The notes: generated by a model not told the origin, from the letters alone. A DNA stretch of 64,000 nucleotides from Pseudomonas sp. DTU12.3 (GCF_004124275.1 NZ_CP027218.1:856001-920000), one strand, 5' to 3'; shown: positions 1 to 10,787, counted from the stretch's first letter. A program made the numbers and translations.

Positions 1-209
1 ATTTATTCATCGGTACCTTGCGCTTGCCGCAACGATTCGCCCGACTGCGTGCGCAGTTCTTCGAACTCGGTGCGGTGCAGAAAGAAGAACACGACGAAGA
101 AGGCATCAGTTTGCTGGCCGTTCGTTTGCCCCGTGTCGAGTTGAATCGACTGGTAAGCCGCGAAGGATTGCAGCCGATGGAATTCATCGAGCAACACACT
201 TTGCAATAA
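1..209 (+). CDS. hflX: GTPase HflX, C-terminal fragment (5' end outside window)
   Basis: The reading frame enters at base 3 and gives about 68 residues ending at TAA. The end of HflX follows the G domain and contains a basic LRLPQRFARLRAQFF stretch, an acidic spacer and a short closing fold (residues LLAVRLPRVELNRL). HflX is a ribosome-splitting GTPase that usually lies just upstream of hflK and hflC, as here. The G motifs lie before the window, so the call rests on the C-terminal pattern and on synteny. Confidence 0.85.
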   Translation, partial: LFIGTLRLPQRFARLRAQFFELGAVQKEEHDEEGISLLAVRLPRVELNRLVSREGLQPMEFIEQHTLQ

Positions 210-305
210 AAGCCTGAAAAAGCGGTTGTGCCGTAACGGCAGGCATTCTGTAGCATTGGTCGGCGCGCCGTGGGTGCGTCTTTGCTTTATCAGATGGAGA
301 GCGCT

Positions 306-1478
306 ATGGCTTGGAATGAGCCGGGTGGCAACTCGAATAATCAGGATCCTTGGGGTGGCAAACGCCGCAATAACGGCGACCGCAAGGGGCCACCAGATCT
401 CGACGAGGCCTTCCGAAAGCTGCAGGAAAGCCTGAACGGGTTGTTCGGTGGTGGTAAGAAACGTGGTGATGACGGCGGTGGTTCGGGCAAGAGCAGTGGC
501 GGCTTCGGCGGTCTGCTCGGCATCGGCCTCGTCGTGCTGGCGGCCGTCTGGCTGTACAGCGCGGTCTACGTGGTCGACGAGCAGGAGCAAGCCGTGGTGC
601 TGCGCTTCGGCAAGTACTATGAGACTGTCGGCCCGGGTCTGAACATCTACTTCCCGCCGATCGACAAGAAGTACATGGAAAACGTAACGCGTGAGCGTGC
701 GTACACCAAGCAGGGCCAGATGCTGACCGAAGACGAGAACATCGTCGAAGTGCCGCTGACCGTGCAGTACAAGATCAGCAACCTGCAGGATTTCGTGCTG
801 AACGTCGATCAGCCGGAAATCAGCCTGCAGCATGCGACCGACAGCGCCCTGCGCCACGTGGTGGGTTCTACCGCCATGGACCAGGTGCTGACCGAAGGTC
901 GTGAATTGATGGCCAGCGAAATCAAGGAGCGTCTGCAACGTTTCCTCGATACCTATCGCACCGGTATCACCGTCACTCAGGTCAACGTACAGAGCGCAGC
1001 CGCACCGCGTGAAGTACAGGAAGCCTTCGATGACGTGATCCGCGCCCGTGAAGACGAGCAGCGTTCGCGCAACCAGGCTGAAACCTACGCCAACGGCGTC
1101 GTGCCGGAAGCCCGTGGTCAGGCCCAGCGCATCCTCGAAGATGCCAACGGCTACCGTGACGAAACGGTCTCGCGCGCCAAGGGTGAGGCCGACCGCTTCA
1201 CCAAACTGGTCGCCGAGTATCGCAAGGCACCCGAAGTGACCCGCCAGCGTCTGTACCTCGACACCATGCAGGAAGTCTTCAGCAACACCAGCAAAGTACT
1301 CGTGACCGGCAACAAGAACGGCCAGAGCAACCTGTTGTACTTGCCGTTGGACAAAATGATTCAGAACAATCCAGGTAACAGTGGGCCTGTGACCGGTTCG
1401 GCCGCCGCCGGCAACAACACGGATGTCACGCCGCACGTCACTGACCTGCCGCAGTCGCGCACAAGGGAGACCCGCTGA
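306..1478 (+). CDS. hflK: HflK, SPFH-domain subunit of the HflKC membrane complex
   Basis: HflK and HflC form a large periplasmic-facing assembly around the inner-membrane protease FtsH and modulate it. The 390-residue protein starts with a Gly/Asn/Lys-rich cytoplasmic segment (MAWNEPGGNSN), then one membrane helix near residues 68-90 (LLGIGLVVLAAVWLYSAVYVV), then the SPFH/band-7 domain (EQAVVLRFGKYYETVGPG) and a charged coiled-coil region rich in Arg, Glu and Ala. I chose ATG 306 over the in-frame start at 270 because GGAGA precedes it and the protein then begins like other HflK. The stop overlaps the hflC start by one base (TGATG), so the two are translationally coupled. Confidence 0.95.
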   Translation: MAWNEPGGNSNNQDPWGGKRRNNGDRKGPPDLDEAFRKLQESLNGLFGGGKKRGDDGGGSGKSSGGFGGLLGIGLVVLAAVWLYSAVYVVDEQEQAVVLRFGKYYETVGPGLNIYFPPIDKKYMENVTRERAYTKQGQMLTEDENIVEVPLTVQYKISNLQDFVLNVDQPEISLQHATDSALRHVVGSTAMDQVLTEGRELMASEIKERLQRFLDTYRTGITVTQVNVQSAAAPREVQEAFDDVIRAREDEQRSRNQAETYANGVVPEARGQAQRILEDANGYRDETVSRAKGEADRFTKLVAEYRKAPEVTRQRLYLDTMQEVFSNTSKVLVTGNKNGQSNLLYLPLDKMIQNNPGNSGPVTGSAAAGNNTDVTPHVTDLPQSRTRETR

Positions 1479-2347
1479 TGAGCAATAAATCGCTGATCGC
1501 CCTGATCGTTGGCGTCGTTGTGGTATTGGTCGGCTGGAACTGCTTCTACATCGTCGCTCAGACCGAGCGTGCGGTGCTGCTGCAATTCGGTCGTGTGGTT
1601 CAGGCCGATGTTCAGCCAGGCTTGCATGTGAAAGTGCCTTACGTTAACCAGGTGCGTAAATTCGACGCACGTCTGATGACGCTTGATGCACCGACGCAGC
1701 GCTTCCTGACCCTGGAAAAGAAAGCCGTGATGGTCGATGCCTACGCCAAGTGGCGCGTGAAAGATGCCGAGCGCTTCTACACCGCGACTTCCGGCCTCAA
1801 GCAAATCGCCGACGAGCGTCTGTCCCGTCGTCTGGAATCCGGCCTGCGTGACCAGTTCGGCAAGCGCACCCTGCACGAAGTGGTGTCGGGTGAGCGTGAT
1901 GCGCTGATGGCTGACATCACCGCGTCGCTGAACAAGATGGCGGAAAAAGAGCTGGGTATCGAAGTCGTCGATGTCCGGGTCAAGGCCATTGATCTGCCGA
2001 AAGAAGTGAACCGCAGCGTGTTCGAACGTATGAGCACCGAGCGTGAGCGTGAAGCTCGCGAGCACCGCGCCAAGGGTAACGAGCTGGCTGAAGGCATCCG
2101 TGCCGACGCCGACCGTCAACGCCGCGTGTTGCTGGCTGAAGCCTATCGTGAATCCGAAGAGGTTCGCGGTGATGGTGATGCCCAGGCCGCTGCGATCTAC
2201 TCCAAGGCTTATGGTCAGGATCAGGAGTTCTACGGTTTCTACCGTAGCCTGCGCGCCTACCGTGAAAGCTTCGCGAACAAATCCGACGTCCTGGTCCTCG
2301 ACCCAAGCAGCGACTTCTTCCGTTACCTGGAAAAGTCCAAGCCTTGA
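1478..2347 (+). CDS. hflC: HflC, SPFH-domain partner of HflK
   Basis: This 289-residue protein has one N-terminal membrane helix (residues 5-25, LIALIVGVVVVLVGWNCFYIV), a band-7 domain starting at TERAVLLQFGRVV, and a coiled-coil region with ERERE and EGIRADADRQR segments. That is the normal size and order for HflC. It is co-translated with hflK. A hairpin with a T-run at 2432-2455 ends the transcript about 85 bases downstream. Confidence 0.95.
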   Translation: MSNKSLIALIVGVVVVLVGWNCFYIVAQTERAVLLQFGRVVQADVQPGLHVKVPYVNQVRKFDARLMTLDAPTQRFLTLEKKAVMVDAYAKWRVKDAERFYTATSGLKQIADERLSRRLESGLRDQFGKRTLHEVVSGERDALMADITASLNKMAEKELGIEVVDVRVKAIDLPKEVNRSVFERMSTEREREAREHRAKGNELAEGIRADADRQRRVLLAEAYRESEEVRGDGDAQAAAIYSKAYGQDQEFYGFYRSLRAYRESFANKSDVLVLDPSSDFFRYLEKSKP

Positions 2348-2660
2348 TACGACGTTGACCTGAATCATTCCGCCCGGCGGCTAAAACCTCGGGCGGGGTG
2401 ATCCTTTGGGAAAACGTGTGTATGATGCGGCAGCCGGGAAATTCCCGGCTTTTTTGCGTCTGCACGTTTGATTGCTGTTTTTTGTTGCAGGCATCGGGTT
2501 GAATGGCCCGAGAGTATTTCGAGGAAAGTGATGGGCGAAGCCGGTAACAGGCCTTTCGCCGCGTCGTTCATGCGCGTGCGTTTTGAACGGGTCGGTCATT
2601 TTCTGCTTCACTCAAGGCTCGCCCGCAGGCTGGCCGCCCGGATCAAAGGGGAATGGCGTA
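2348..2660. other. hflC-hisZ intergenic region, no gene seen
   Basis: These 313 bases hold the hflC terminator and presumably the hisZ-purA promoter. In P. aeruginosa and in E. coli a small DUF2065 membrane protein lies next to hflC. No frame here encodes such a protein, and the one open frame at 2468-2660 has neither membrane character nor a convincing ribosome site. Confidence 0.6.
2432..2455 (+). terminator. Rho-independent terminator after hflC
   Basis: AGCCGGGAA and TTCCCGGCT form a perfect hairpin followed by five T. A second GC-rich inverted repeat without a T-run (CCGCCCG/CGGGCGG, about 2370-2396) lies just before it. Confidence 0.8.
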
Positions 2661-3848
2661 ATGGCAACGGTAGACCGCTGGCTGCTGCCAGATGGCATCG
2701 AAGAAGTACTGCCACCGGAAGCGGCGCGCATTGAAGTCGCGCGTCGTCAGGTGTTGGATCTGTTCCAGAGCTGGGGTTACGAGTTTGTCGTGACTCCCCA
2801 TATCGAGTACCTGGAATCCCTGCTGACCGGCGCGGGCCAGGACCTGGATCTGCGTACCTTCAAGGTCATCGACCCGCAATCGGGCCGGCAGATGGGTTTC
2901 CGTGCCGACATCACGCCGCAAGTGGCGCGCATCGATGCGCACACCCTGCGTCGCGAAGGCCCGAGCCGTCTGTGCTATGCCGGTAGCGTGCTACATGCCC
3001 AGCCGCGTGCCTTGTCGTCCTCGCGCAGCCCGATCCAGTTGGGCGCCGAGTTATATGGCGACGCCAGCCCGAGCAGCGACGTTGAAGTGATCAGCCTGAT
3101 GCTGGCCATGCTGCAACTGGCCGATGTGCCGGATGTGCACATGGACCTTGGGCATGTCGGCATCTACCGTGGTCTGGCGCGTGCCGCCGGTCTGTCCGGT
3201 GAAGTCGAGCAGCAGTTGTTCGATGCGTTGCAACGCAAGGCCATCGACGAGGTCATTACCTTGACCGAAGGCTTGCCGGCCGATCTGTCCGGCATGCTGC
3301 GTGCGCTGGTTGACCTGTGCGGTGGCCGTGAAGTGTTGAGCGCTGCGCGCGAGCGTCTGGCCAATGCGCCGGCGCCGGTTTTGGCGGCACTCGAAGATTT
3401 GCTGGCGATCGCCGAGCGTCTGTCGGCGCGCTTCCCGCAGCTGCCGCTGTATTTTGATCTGGGCGAATTGCGCGGCTACCACTACCACACCGGTGTGGTG
3501 TTCGCGGTGTTCGTACCGGGCGTTGGCCAGTCCATCGCTCAGGGCGGTCGTTATGACGACATCGGCGCGGACTTCGGTCGCGCGCGTCCGGCGACAGGCT
3601 TCTCCACCGATTTGAAAACCCTGGTGACCCTGGGGCGTGCTGAGATCGAGCTACCGTCTGGCGGTATCTGGATGCCTGACAGTACGGATGCGGCACTCTG
3701 GCAGCAGGTTTGCCAGTTGCGCAGTGAGGGTCAGCGTGTCGTTCAGGCGTTGCCTGGACAACCTTTGGCCGCCGCCCGTGATGCGGACTGCGACCGGCAA
3801 TTGATTCAGCAGAACGGGCTTTGGCAAGTATCGCCACTGGCTTCTTGA
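2661..3848 (+). CDS. hisZ: HisZ, ATP phosphoribosyltransferase regulatory subunit
   Basis: HisZ is a catalytically inactive histidyl-tRNA synthetase paralogue. It binds the short form of HisG and is needed for the first step of histidine synthesis and for feedback control. The 395-residue protein starts [21 protein letters not shown] and has class II synthetase-like stretches ([13 protein letters not shown], and [21 protein letters not shown] near the end). I chose ATG 2661 over upstream in-frame codons because of AAAGGGGAA ahead of it and the match to the family start. purA follows after 54 bases, so the two are probably one operon, the usual arrangement in Pseudomonas. Confidence 0.93.
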   Translation: MATVDRWLLPDGIEEVLPPEAARIEVARRQVLDLFQSWGYEFVVTPHIEYLESLLTGAGQDLDLRTFKVIDPQSGRQMGFRADITPQVARIDAHTLRREGPSRLCYAGSVLHAQPRALSSSRSPIQLGAELYGDASPSSDVEVISLMLAMLQLADVPDVHMDLGHVGIYRGLARAAGLSGEVEQQLFDALQRKAIDEVITLTEGLPADLSGMLRALVDLCGGREVLSAARERLANAPAPVLAALEDLLAIAERLSARFPQLPLYFDLGELRGYHYHTGVVFAVFVPGVGQSIAQGGRYDDIGADFGRARPATGFSTDLKTLVTLGRAEIELPSGGIWMPDSTDAALWQQVCQLRSEGQRVVQALPGQPLAAARDADCDRQLIQQNGLWQVSPLAS

Positions 3849-5192
<1,344 letters not shown>

Positions 5193-5212
5193 TAAGTTGT
5201 TGATGTAAAAAA

Positions 5213-5240
5213 ACAAAGGCCCCTTGATCGGGGCCTTTGT
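5213..5240 (+). terminator. Rho-independent terminator after purA
   Basis: ACAAAGGCCCC pairs with GGGGCCTTTGT around a TTGATC loop. The A/T-rich stem flanks could act in both directions. Confidence 0.85.
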
Positions 5241-5332
5241 CGTTTATGCCTGTTGGACGGCATGACCTTTGCTGTGAATCTTCCTACAAGAGTGCCATCA
5301 AATTAATGGCGTCAGAAGTAGAGGTATTCACA

Positions 5333-7267
5333 GTGTCGGCCGTTCTCTCACTGTTACAAAGCCGTTTGTTGCGCCCGGTATTCGTTACCCTTGGTATCGC
5401 CCTTTTGGTGCAAGTGCTGGTCGCCGTCGCCCTGACGCGGAGCACTGTCACTGCGCTGGAAGCTGATTTGGCCGTGCGCCTCGGTGCCGACAGTCAGAAA
5501 CTCTCCGGCGAACTGGAGCAGGCCGGACGCGAAGTCACGTCGAGCCTGGACAACCTCTCGAGCAGTACCCGTCAGCGTCTGACTGCGGGTTTATCCACGC
5601 GTCTGAAGGACGAGCAGGTACAACTGCGTGCGACCCTGGAAAAGGACCTGAAAGATTCGGCCAATGACATGGCCCAATTACTCGCCTCCGTTGCCCCGCG
5701 CGCGATGTGGGACAGTGACGTACCGACCCTGTCCGAGTTCGCCCGGCGCGCCCAGCGTAATCCCAACGTGCTGTTCGTGGTGTATGACGACGCCACCGGT
5801 CAGCACCTGACCCGTTATCTCAACCGCGAAAACCCGATCAACAAGGCCTTGCTGGAAAAAGGTCAGGGCGAGCGTGCGCTGGATAAAGTGCTGGATGCGG
5901 CGAAACACGATCCGTCGGTCTACTACCTCGAAGCCTCGATCAATCCCAATGGTGTGGAAATCGGCAAGGTGCTGATGGGGGTTTCCACGGCCTCGGTGGA
6001 CACCGATCTGGCGGCGCTGGATAAACGCTTCTCGGCGTTGATCGCCAGCAGCGATCAACTGGTCGGCGCGAGCCTGCAAGGGGCGGCGGCGGACAGCGCC
6101 AAAGCAATGCAGGCGCGCCTGCAGTCGGCGCAAGCCACCGCGGTCGAGATGAAATCCAACACCGCCAATACCGTTCAGGAAGCCGCCGCGACCCTGCGCT
6201 GGCGAATCGGTATGGGCCTGGCGCTGGTGGGTTGCGGCGTGTTGCTGTTACTGGCCGTGGTGCTCGGCCATCGCGTGGTCAACCGATTGAAAATGCTCAA
6301 CGCGGCCATGGACGATCTGGCGGCGGGCGAGGGCGACCTGACCAAGCGTGTACAGATCAACAGCAAAGACGAAATCGGTGACATGGCTTCGGCGGTCAAT
6401 CGCTTTGTGGATAAGTTGCAGCCGATCGTGCGCGAGGCGGGCGATGTTGCGCAGCGAACCGGTGTCGAGATTGGCGCAATGACCTTGCGCAATGCTGGCG
6501 CCGATGCGGCCGCCGGCATGCAGCGTGATGAAGTGGCGGAAAGTCTGCGCGCACTGTCGCAAATGGCCGATGAGGCGCAGTCGGAAAGCCACGCGATGCA
6601 GGCGGCGCTGAAGCAGGTGGTGGATATCCGTCAGGCCACTGACGAAAACACCCGCACCTCGGCCAAAGTTGGCAATTTGATCGAAGCGCTGGCCGGGCAG
6701 GTCGATACCGGAGCCAAGGTGATCGAGCGTCTGGCGCAGCAGAGTGAACAGATTGAAGTGGTGCTGACGGTGATTCACGGGATTGCCGAGCAGACCAACT
6801 TGCTCGCCTTGAACGCGGCGATCGAGGCGGCGCGTGCCGGTGAAACCGGGCGGGGTTTTGCGGTGGTGGCCGACGAAGTCCGGGCGCTGGCGAGCAAGAC
6901 ACAAAGCTCCACCGGCGATATTCAGGCGCACATCGTCGCGTTGCAGCAGGGCGCGCGTGAGGCGGTCGAGGCGATTGGTCAGGCCGGGCGTCAGGCCAGC
7001 GAAGGTTTGCTGGTGTTGCGCGACAGTGCGCGGTTGCAGCAGTCGGTGCAGGTGTCGGTCGAGCAGGTGCATGCAGCGATTGGTCTGGCAACGCAAGCGG
7101 CGGCGCATCAGGCGCAGGGTGCACAGGCTGTGCGCGGGCGGGTCGAGACCATTCATGCACAGGCCGAGAAAGCCGCGCAGGCGGTGGTGGAGACCACGGC
7201 GAGCGGCAAGGTGCTGGATGGTCTGGCGGCGCAGCTGAAGGCGAGCTTGGGGCAGTTCAGGGCTTAA
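5333..7267 (+). CDS. Methyl-accepting chemotaxis protein
   Basis: This is a membrane chemoreceptor signalling to CheA/CheW. From GTG 5333 it has 644 residues: membrane helix 1 near residues 13-33, a periplasmic ligand-binding domain of about 250 residues, helix 2 near 290-312 ([20 protein letters not shown]), a HAMP domain ([16 protein letters not shown]), and a signalling hairpin whose tip is [19 protein letters not shown] (about residue 486). There is no C-terminal CheR-binding pentapeptide. I prefer GTG 5333 because AGAGGT precedes it. ATG 5306 and ATG 5246 are in-frame alternatives, but 5246 lies almost on the purA terminator. The ligand cannot be read from the sequence. The gene converges on an Fe(III) uptake operon. 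Confidence 0.9.
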   Translation: MSAVLSLLQSRLLRPVFVTLGIALLVQVLVAVALTRSTVTALEADLAVRLGADSQKLSGELEQAGREVTSSLDNLSSSTRQRLTAGLSTRLKDEQVQLRATLEKDLKDSANDMAQLLASVAPRAMWDSDVPTLSEFARRAQRNPNVLFVVYDDATGQHLTRYLNRENPINKALLEKGQGERALDKVLDAAKHDPSVYYLEASINPNGVEIGKVLMGVSTASVDTDLAALDKRFSALIASSDQLVGASLQGAAADSAKAMQARLQSAQATAVEMKSNTANTVQEAAATLRWRIGMGLALVGCGVLLLLAVVLGHRVVNRLKMLNAAMDDLAAGEGDLTKRVQINSKDEIGDMASAVNRFVDKLQPIVREAGDVAQRTGVEIGAMTLRNAGADAAAGMQRDEVAESLRALSQMADEAQSESHAMQAALKQVVDIRQATDENTRTSAKVGNLIEALAGQVDTGAKVIERLAQQSEQIEVVLTVIHGIAEQTNLLALNAAIEAARAGETGRGFAVVADEVRALASKTQSSTGDIQAHIVALQQGAREAVEAIGQAGRQASEGLLVLRDSARLQQSVQVSVEQVHAAIGLATQAAAHQAQGAQAVRGRVETIHAQAEKAAQAVVETTASGKVLDGLAAQLKASLGQFRA

Positions 7268-7271
7268 CATC

Positions 7272-7340
7272 AAAAGATCGCAGCCTTCGGCAGCTCCTAC
7301 ATTGATCTCCTGTAGGAGCTGCCGCAGGCTGCGATCTTTT
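7272..7340. repeat. REPIN, family A, between the chemoreceptor and the permease
   Basis: Two inverted arms carry the core GTAGGAGCTGCCG[AC]AGGCTGCGATCTTTT around a short loop. The right end overlaps the last bases of the permease on the minus strand: the TAA stop at 7339-7341 uses the terminal T bases of the repeat. It may also work as a bidirectional mRNA end. Confidence 0.9.
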
Positions 7341-8904
7341 AGCGGCTCAGATACATCCGGGTCGTCAGCAGATATACAGGCAATCCGGACACCAATATCA
7401 ACAACGCCGCATAAGGCGCCGCCGCCGCAAACTCGACATTCGCGGTATGCGCCCACACTTCGGTCGCCAGCGTATTCAGCCCGGTCGGGCTCAATAGCAA
7501 CGTCGCCGTCAGTTCCTTCATTGCATCGAGAAACACCAGCGCAAACGCGGCGCCCAATGCCGGGAAGATGATCGGCAGCGTCACTCGGCAAAACGCCGTG
7601 AACGACGAAGCGCCCAGTGTTCGCGCAGCCTCTTCCAGCTGCGGCGCAGCCTTGTTCAGGGCCGTGCGGATCGGCGCCTGTGCCAGCGGCAAAAACAACA
7701 ACGCGTAGGCGATCAACAACAAACCCGAAGTCTGGTACAGCGCCGGCACGTAATGCAGGGCGAAATACACCAGCGTCAACGCAATCACCAACCCTGGCAG
7801 CGCATGCAGCAGATAAGGCAGGCGTTCGGCCCAGATCGCCAGTTGGCCTTTGTAACGCACCACCAACAACCCGACCGGCACCGCCAGTACCAGGCACAAC
7901 GCGGCGCCGCCGAGCGACAACGCCAGCGACGACAGCAAAGCCTCAGTGATCGCCGCCACCGGGAATGCCGCCGATGAGCCGACCGCTAGCCAGTACGCCA
8001 GCATCCCCAGCGGAATCCCGCTGCCAACAATCGCCAGTATCAGGCAATACAACTGACCGACCGTGGCCCATGGCCCCAGTCGAACTTGCTCGGCCTGACG
8101 CGCTGCGCCTTGACCGGTGCGCACATGCCGACCCTTGCCGCGCACGCGTAATTCCAGCCACAACAACAGCAGACACAACGCCAGCAAAACGGCCGAAAGC
8201 ATCGCCGCGTTGGCGTTACTGAATTCCAGTTCGAATTGTTGGTAGATGGCAGTTGTGAAAGTTTGCAGGCCGATGATCGACAACGCGCCGAACTCCACCA
8301 GCATGTGCAAGGCAATCAGCAGCGAGCCGGCCAAGAGCGACGGCCAGAGCAGCGGCAGGGTGACGCGAAAAAACACCCCCCAACGATTCTGCCCCAGCGT
8401 GCGCGCCGACTCTTCAAGGGACGGATCAAGATTACGCAGGGTGGCCGCCACTGGCAGAAAGATCAGCGGATATTTCGACAGGCTCATCACCAGAATCGCG
8501 CCGCCAAGCCCTTCGAACTGCGCGCTCAGCGATACCCAGGTGAAACTGCTGACAAACGCCGGCACCGCGAACGGCAGGCAGAGGATCACGCCCCACAAGC
8601 GTCGGCCCGGCAGATTGCTGCGTTCCAGCAGCCAGGCCAGCGACAGGCCGATCACGCCGCAAGTGAGCGTCACGCCGACCATCAATGCCAAAGTGTTGCG
8701 CAGCAGTCCGAACACATACGGGCGCCACAACAAATGCAGTGCCTCGGCCCAGCCGGCCTGCCAGGCTTTGAGTCCGACGTACGCCAGCGGCAACAGGCTC
8801 ATGACCACCAGCAGCAACACCGGCAGTACCAGCCAGATCGATGGCCGCTTGCGCTTTGGCACATAACCCCCGCGCGCGGCGGGGGCGGATAACGATGCAG
8901 TCAT
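7339..8904 (-). CDS. Fe(III) ABC transporter permease, FbpB/HitB type
   Basis: This 521-residue inner-membrane protein has about twelve hydrophobic helices in two halves. Each half holds a binding-protein-dependent transport (EAA-type) loop: LEESARTLGQNRWGVFFRVTLP and LEEAARTLGASSFTAFCRVTLP. This duplicated layout is typical of FbpB/SfuB/HitB ferric permeases. The start codon overlaps the stop of the binding-protein gene by one base, so translation is coupled. No ATPase gene lies in the operon or anywhere in the window, so the ATP-binding subunit must come from elsewhere. Confidence 0.88.
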   Translation of the reverse strand: MTASLSAPAARGGYVPKRKRPSIWLVLPVLLLVVMSLLPLAYVGLKAWQAGWAEALHLLWRPYVFGLLRNTLALMVGVTLTCGVIGLSLAWLLERSNLPGRRLWGVILCLPFAVPAFVSSFTWVSLSAQFEGLGGAILVMSLSKYPLIFLPVAATLRNLDPSLEESARTLGQNRWGVFFRVTLPLLWPSLLAGSLLIALHMLVEFGALSIIGLQTFTTAIYQQFELEFSNANAAMLSAVLLALCLLLLWLELRVRGKGRHVRTGQGAARQAEQVRLGPWATVGQLYCLILAIVGSGIPLGMLAYWLAVGSSAAFPVAAITEALLSSLALSLGGAALCLVLAVPVGLLVVRYKGQLAIWAERLPYLLHALPGLVIALTLVYFALHYVPALYQTSGLLLIAYALLFLPLAQAPIRTALNKAAPQLEEAARTLGASSFTAFCRVTLPIIFPALGAAFALVFLDAMKELTATLLLSPTGLNTLATEVWAHTANVEFAAAAPYAALLILVSGLPVYLLTTRMYLSR

Positions 8905-9914
8905 CAGTTCAAGCCAACTTCACGTTCCAGCTCCAGCGCTTCTTCGGCATTGCCCAGATCGGCCGGTGTTACGTTCGGCGCTTCCAGCTCGCTGAACGGC
9001 TTGAGCCCGCGATCCGATTCCATGCCTTTGTGCAGCGGGTATTCGGCGGTGGTCTGGGTGATTACGCGCTGGCCTTCTTCGCTGGCCATGTAGGCGAGGA
9101 ATTGCTGGGCTTCTTTTGGATGCTTGCTGGATTTCAGCACGGCCGCGCTGGACACGGTGATCAAGCCGCCGACGTCGCCGCCGCTGAAGTAGTGCAGCTT
9201 GGAGTCGAGTTTGCCTTTCTCGCGTTGCAGGGCGAACCAGTAGTAGTTGTTCACCAGCACGGTGGCGACTTCGCCGTTTTCCACAGCTTTGAGGGCGACC
9301 ATGTTGTTGCTGTAGGTCTTGCCGAATGCGCGCAGGCCGGTCAGCCATTCTTCGGCGGCGTCGCGGCCGTGCATTTTAATGATCGCCACGGCTTGTTCCT
9401 GAAAGGCGCCGCTGGTCGGTACGAAGCCGACTTTGCCTTGCCATTTCGGGTCGGAAAATTCCATCACCGATTTTGGCAGGTCTTTTTCGTCGACCAGTTT
9501 CGGGTTATAGGCGACCACGCGAACGCGCGCCGTCACGCCGATCCAGGTGCCGTTACCGGCGACGTATTTTTCCGGCAAAACCGCCAGGGTGGCGTCATCG
9601 GTTTTGGCCAGCAGGCCCAGTTCGCCAAGGTTGTTCAGCGGCGGCGATTCTTCTGTGTAGATCACGTCGGCGGGGGAGCGCCCGCCTTCTTCGATGACCT
9701 GGCTGGCGAGCTGATTGCTGCTGCCTTTGCGGACATTGACGTGAATGCCGGTCTTGGCTTCAAAGGCTTTGGCGATCGCGTCGCCGACTTCCTTGTGCTG
9801 GCCGTTGTAGAGAGTCAGGGAAACCGCATCGGCAGCCTGGGTGAGGGGAGTGGCGAGCGCCAGGCCGAGGAGGGTGAAGGTCAGGCCTCGGCGCAGGGTA
9901 TTTCGAAACGTCAT
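8904..9914 (-). CDS. Fe(III) ABC transporter periplasmic binding protein, FbpA/HitA type
   Basis: The 336-residue protein has a Sec signal peptide ending near residue 27 (LATPLTQAADA), then a ferric-binding fold beginning SLTLYNGQHKEV. It contains the paired tyrosines of the ferric site (VNNYYWFALQ) and the motif IYTEESPPL. It would carry ferric iron from periplasm to the downstream permease. A Fur-box-like sequence lies about 40 bases upstream, which fits iron control. Binding proteins of this family can bind other oxidised anions or sulfate, but the tyrosine pair supports iron. Confidence 0.88.
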   Translation of the reverse strand: MTFRNTLRRGLTFTLLGLALATPLTQAADAVSLTLYNGQHKEVGDAIAKAFEAKTGIHVNVRKGSSNQLASQVIEEGGRSPADVIYTEESPPLNNLGELGLLAKTDDATLAVLPEKYVAGNGTWIGVTARVRVVAYNPKLVDEKDLPKSVMEFSDPKWQGKVGFVPTSGAFQEQAVAIIKMHGRDAAEEWLTGLRAFGKTYSNNMVALKAVENGEVATVLVNNYYWFALQREKGKLDSKLHYFSGGDVGGLITVSSAAVLKSSKHPKEAQQFLAYMASEEGQRVITQTTAEYPLHKGMESDRGLKPFSELEAPNVTPADLGNAEEALELEREVGLN

Positions 9915-9954
9915 TCGCAGGGTTCCTCACTGTCGCATTGCAAAAACTTGCAAC

Positions 9955-9977
9955 AATGATAAACGATATTGTTTCTC
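9955..9977 (-). promoter_or_regulatory. Putative Fur box upstream of the ferric binding-protein gene
   Basis: On the plus strand the region reads AATGATAAACGATATTGTTT followed by CTC. It contains overlapping NATWAT-like hexamers resembling Pseudomonas Fur sites, though it is not a perfect match to the 19-base consensus. Its position before an iron-uptake gene is what makes it plausible. Confidence 0.45.
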
Positions 9978-10029
9978 AAGTGCGCCTTGCGAGAGGCTGC
10001 CAGCTCTGATACGGCGTCTGTGTTGAACC

Positions 10030-10112
10030 GTAGGAGCTGCCGAAGGCTGCGATCTTTTGATCTTGCTCTTTGGAAAAACAAGATCAAAAGATCGCAGCCT
10101 TCGGCAGCTCCT
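10030..10112. repeat. REPIN, family A
   Basis: Inverted arms TAGGAGCTGCCGAAGGCTGCG and the complementary copy, extended by GATCTTTTGATCTTG, form a long hairpin between the ferric operon promoter and the tRNA-Leu terminator. Confidence 0.9.
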
Positions 10113-10149
10113 GCATGGAGATATCAGGGTTTCGGGAGGGCAGAAACGC

Positions 10150-10173
10150 AAAAACCCGCTTTCGCGGGTTTTT
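10150..10173 (-). terminator. Terminator of tRNA-Leu copy 1
   Basis: ACCCGC TTTC GCGGGT hairpin with A-run and T-run flanks, downstream of the minus-strand tRNA. Confidence 0.85.
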
Positions 10174-10206
10174 GTGAAATCCAGGGTCGTAACCTTGAAT
10201 TTGAAT

Positions 10207-10293
10207 TGGTGCCCAGAAGAAGACTCGAACTTCCACGACCGTAAGGTCACCAGCACCTGAAGCTGGCGTGTCTACCAATTTCACCATCTGGGC
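10207..10293 (-). tRNA. tRNA-Leu (CAG), copy 1
   Basis: The minus strand folds as an 87-base class II tRNA: 7-bp acceptor stem GCCCAGA, D-loop TGGTAGACAC, anticodon arm CCAGC-TTCAGGT-GCTGG with anticodon CAG, a long variable arm (TGACCTTACGGTCGT), T-loop TTCGAGT, and encoded 3' CCA. It reads the CUG leucine codon, the dominant Leu codon in the genes of this window. Copy 2 is identical. Confidence 0.97.
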
Positions 10294-10328
10294 AATCATC
10301 GCGAGCGTTGCCGCTGTTGATGTGGCGC

Positions 10329-10357
10329 ACTATACGGAGCGCCTTTTGATCTGTAAA
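10329..10357 (-). promoter_or_regulatory. Sigma-70 promoter of tRNA-Leu copy 1
   Basis: On the minus strand TTTACA, a 17-base spacer and TATAGT lie just upstream of the tRNA. The adjoining bases CGCTCCG match the same position in copy 2. Confidence 0.85.
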
Positions 10358-10410
10358 CCCCTGATTTAATTTTAATAAATCGGTTTTAAGAAAACCCGGG
10401 CTTAGAATGC

Positions 10411-10435
10411 AAAAAACCCGCTTTCGCGGGTTTTT
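10411..10435 (-). terminator. Terminator of tRNA-Leu copy 2
   Basis: The same ACCCGC TTTC GCGGGT hairpin and flanks as copy 1, so each tRNA copy has its own promoter and terminator. Confidence 0.85.
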
Positions 10436-10474
10436 GTGTGAGTCTTGAAACTGATCTAGTCTCAAACTCGAAAT

Positions 10475-10561
10475 TGGTGCCCAGAAGAAGACTCGAACTT
10501 CCACGACCGTAAGGTCACCAGCACCTGAAGCTGGCGTGTCTACCAATTTCACCATCTGGGC
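10475..10561 (-). tRNA. tRNA-Leu (CAG), copy 2
   Basis: All 87 bases match copy 1, including anticodon CAG and encoded CCA. The two genes lie 268 bases apart, start to start. Confidence 0.97.
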
Positions 10562-10597
10562 AGTATCGGCAACGCTTGTACGTCGTCGATGGCGCGC

Positions 10598-10626
10598 ACT
10601 ATACGGAGCGTCTTTTTAACTGTAAA
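10598..10626 (-). promoter_or_regulatory. Sigma-70 promoter of tRNA-Leu copy 2
   Basis: On the minus strand TTTACA, 17 bases, TATAGT, identical in both hexamers and spacing to the copy 1 promoter. Confidence 0.85.
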
Positions 10627-10787
10627 CCCCTGTCAGCAAAAAACATGATTTTTTTTACCGGCGGTGTTCAAAACGGCTTCTCAGTGTCGATACAGGGCCT
10701 CTGTTGGGCCTTATATAGTCGGAAATTTCCCGTTTCATGGCGCCTATGCCAAACTAACCCGCATATAGACAAGGTGAAAACTCTCTA

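Noticed and set aside
2468..2660. Open frame upstream of hisZ as a real small protein
   Set aside because: It lacks a ribosome site and membrane character and crosses the likely hisZ promoter.
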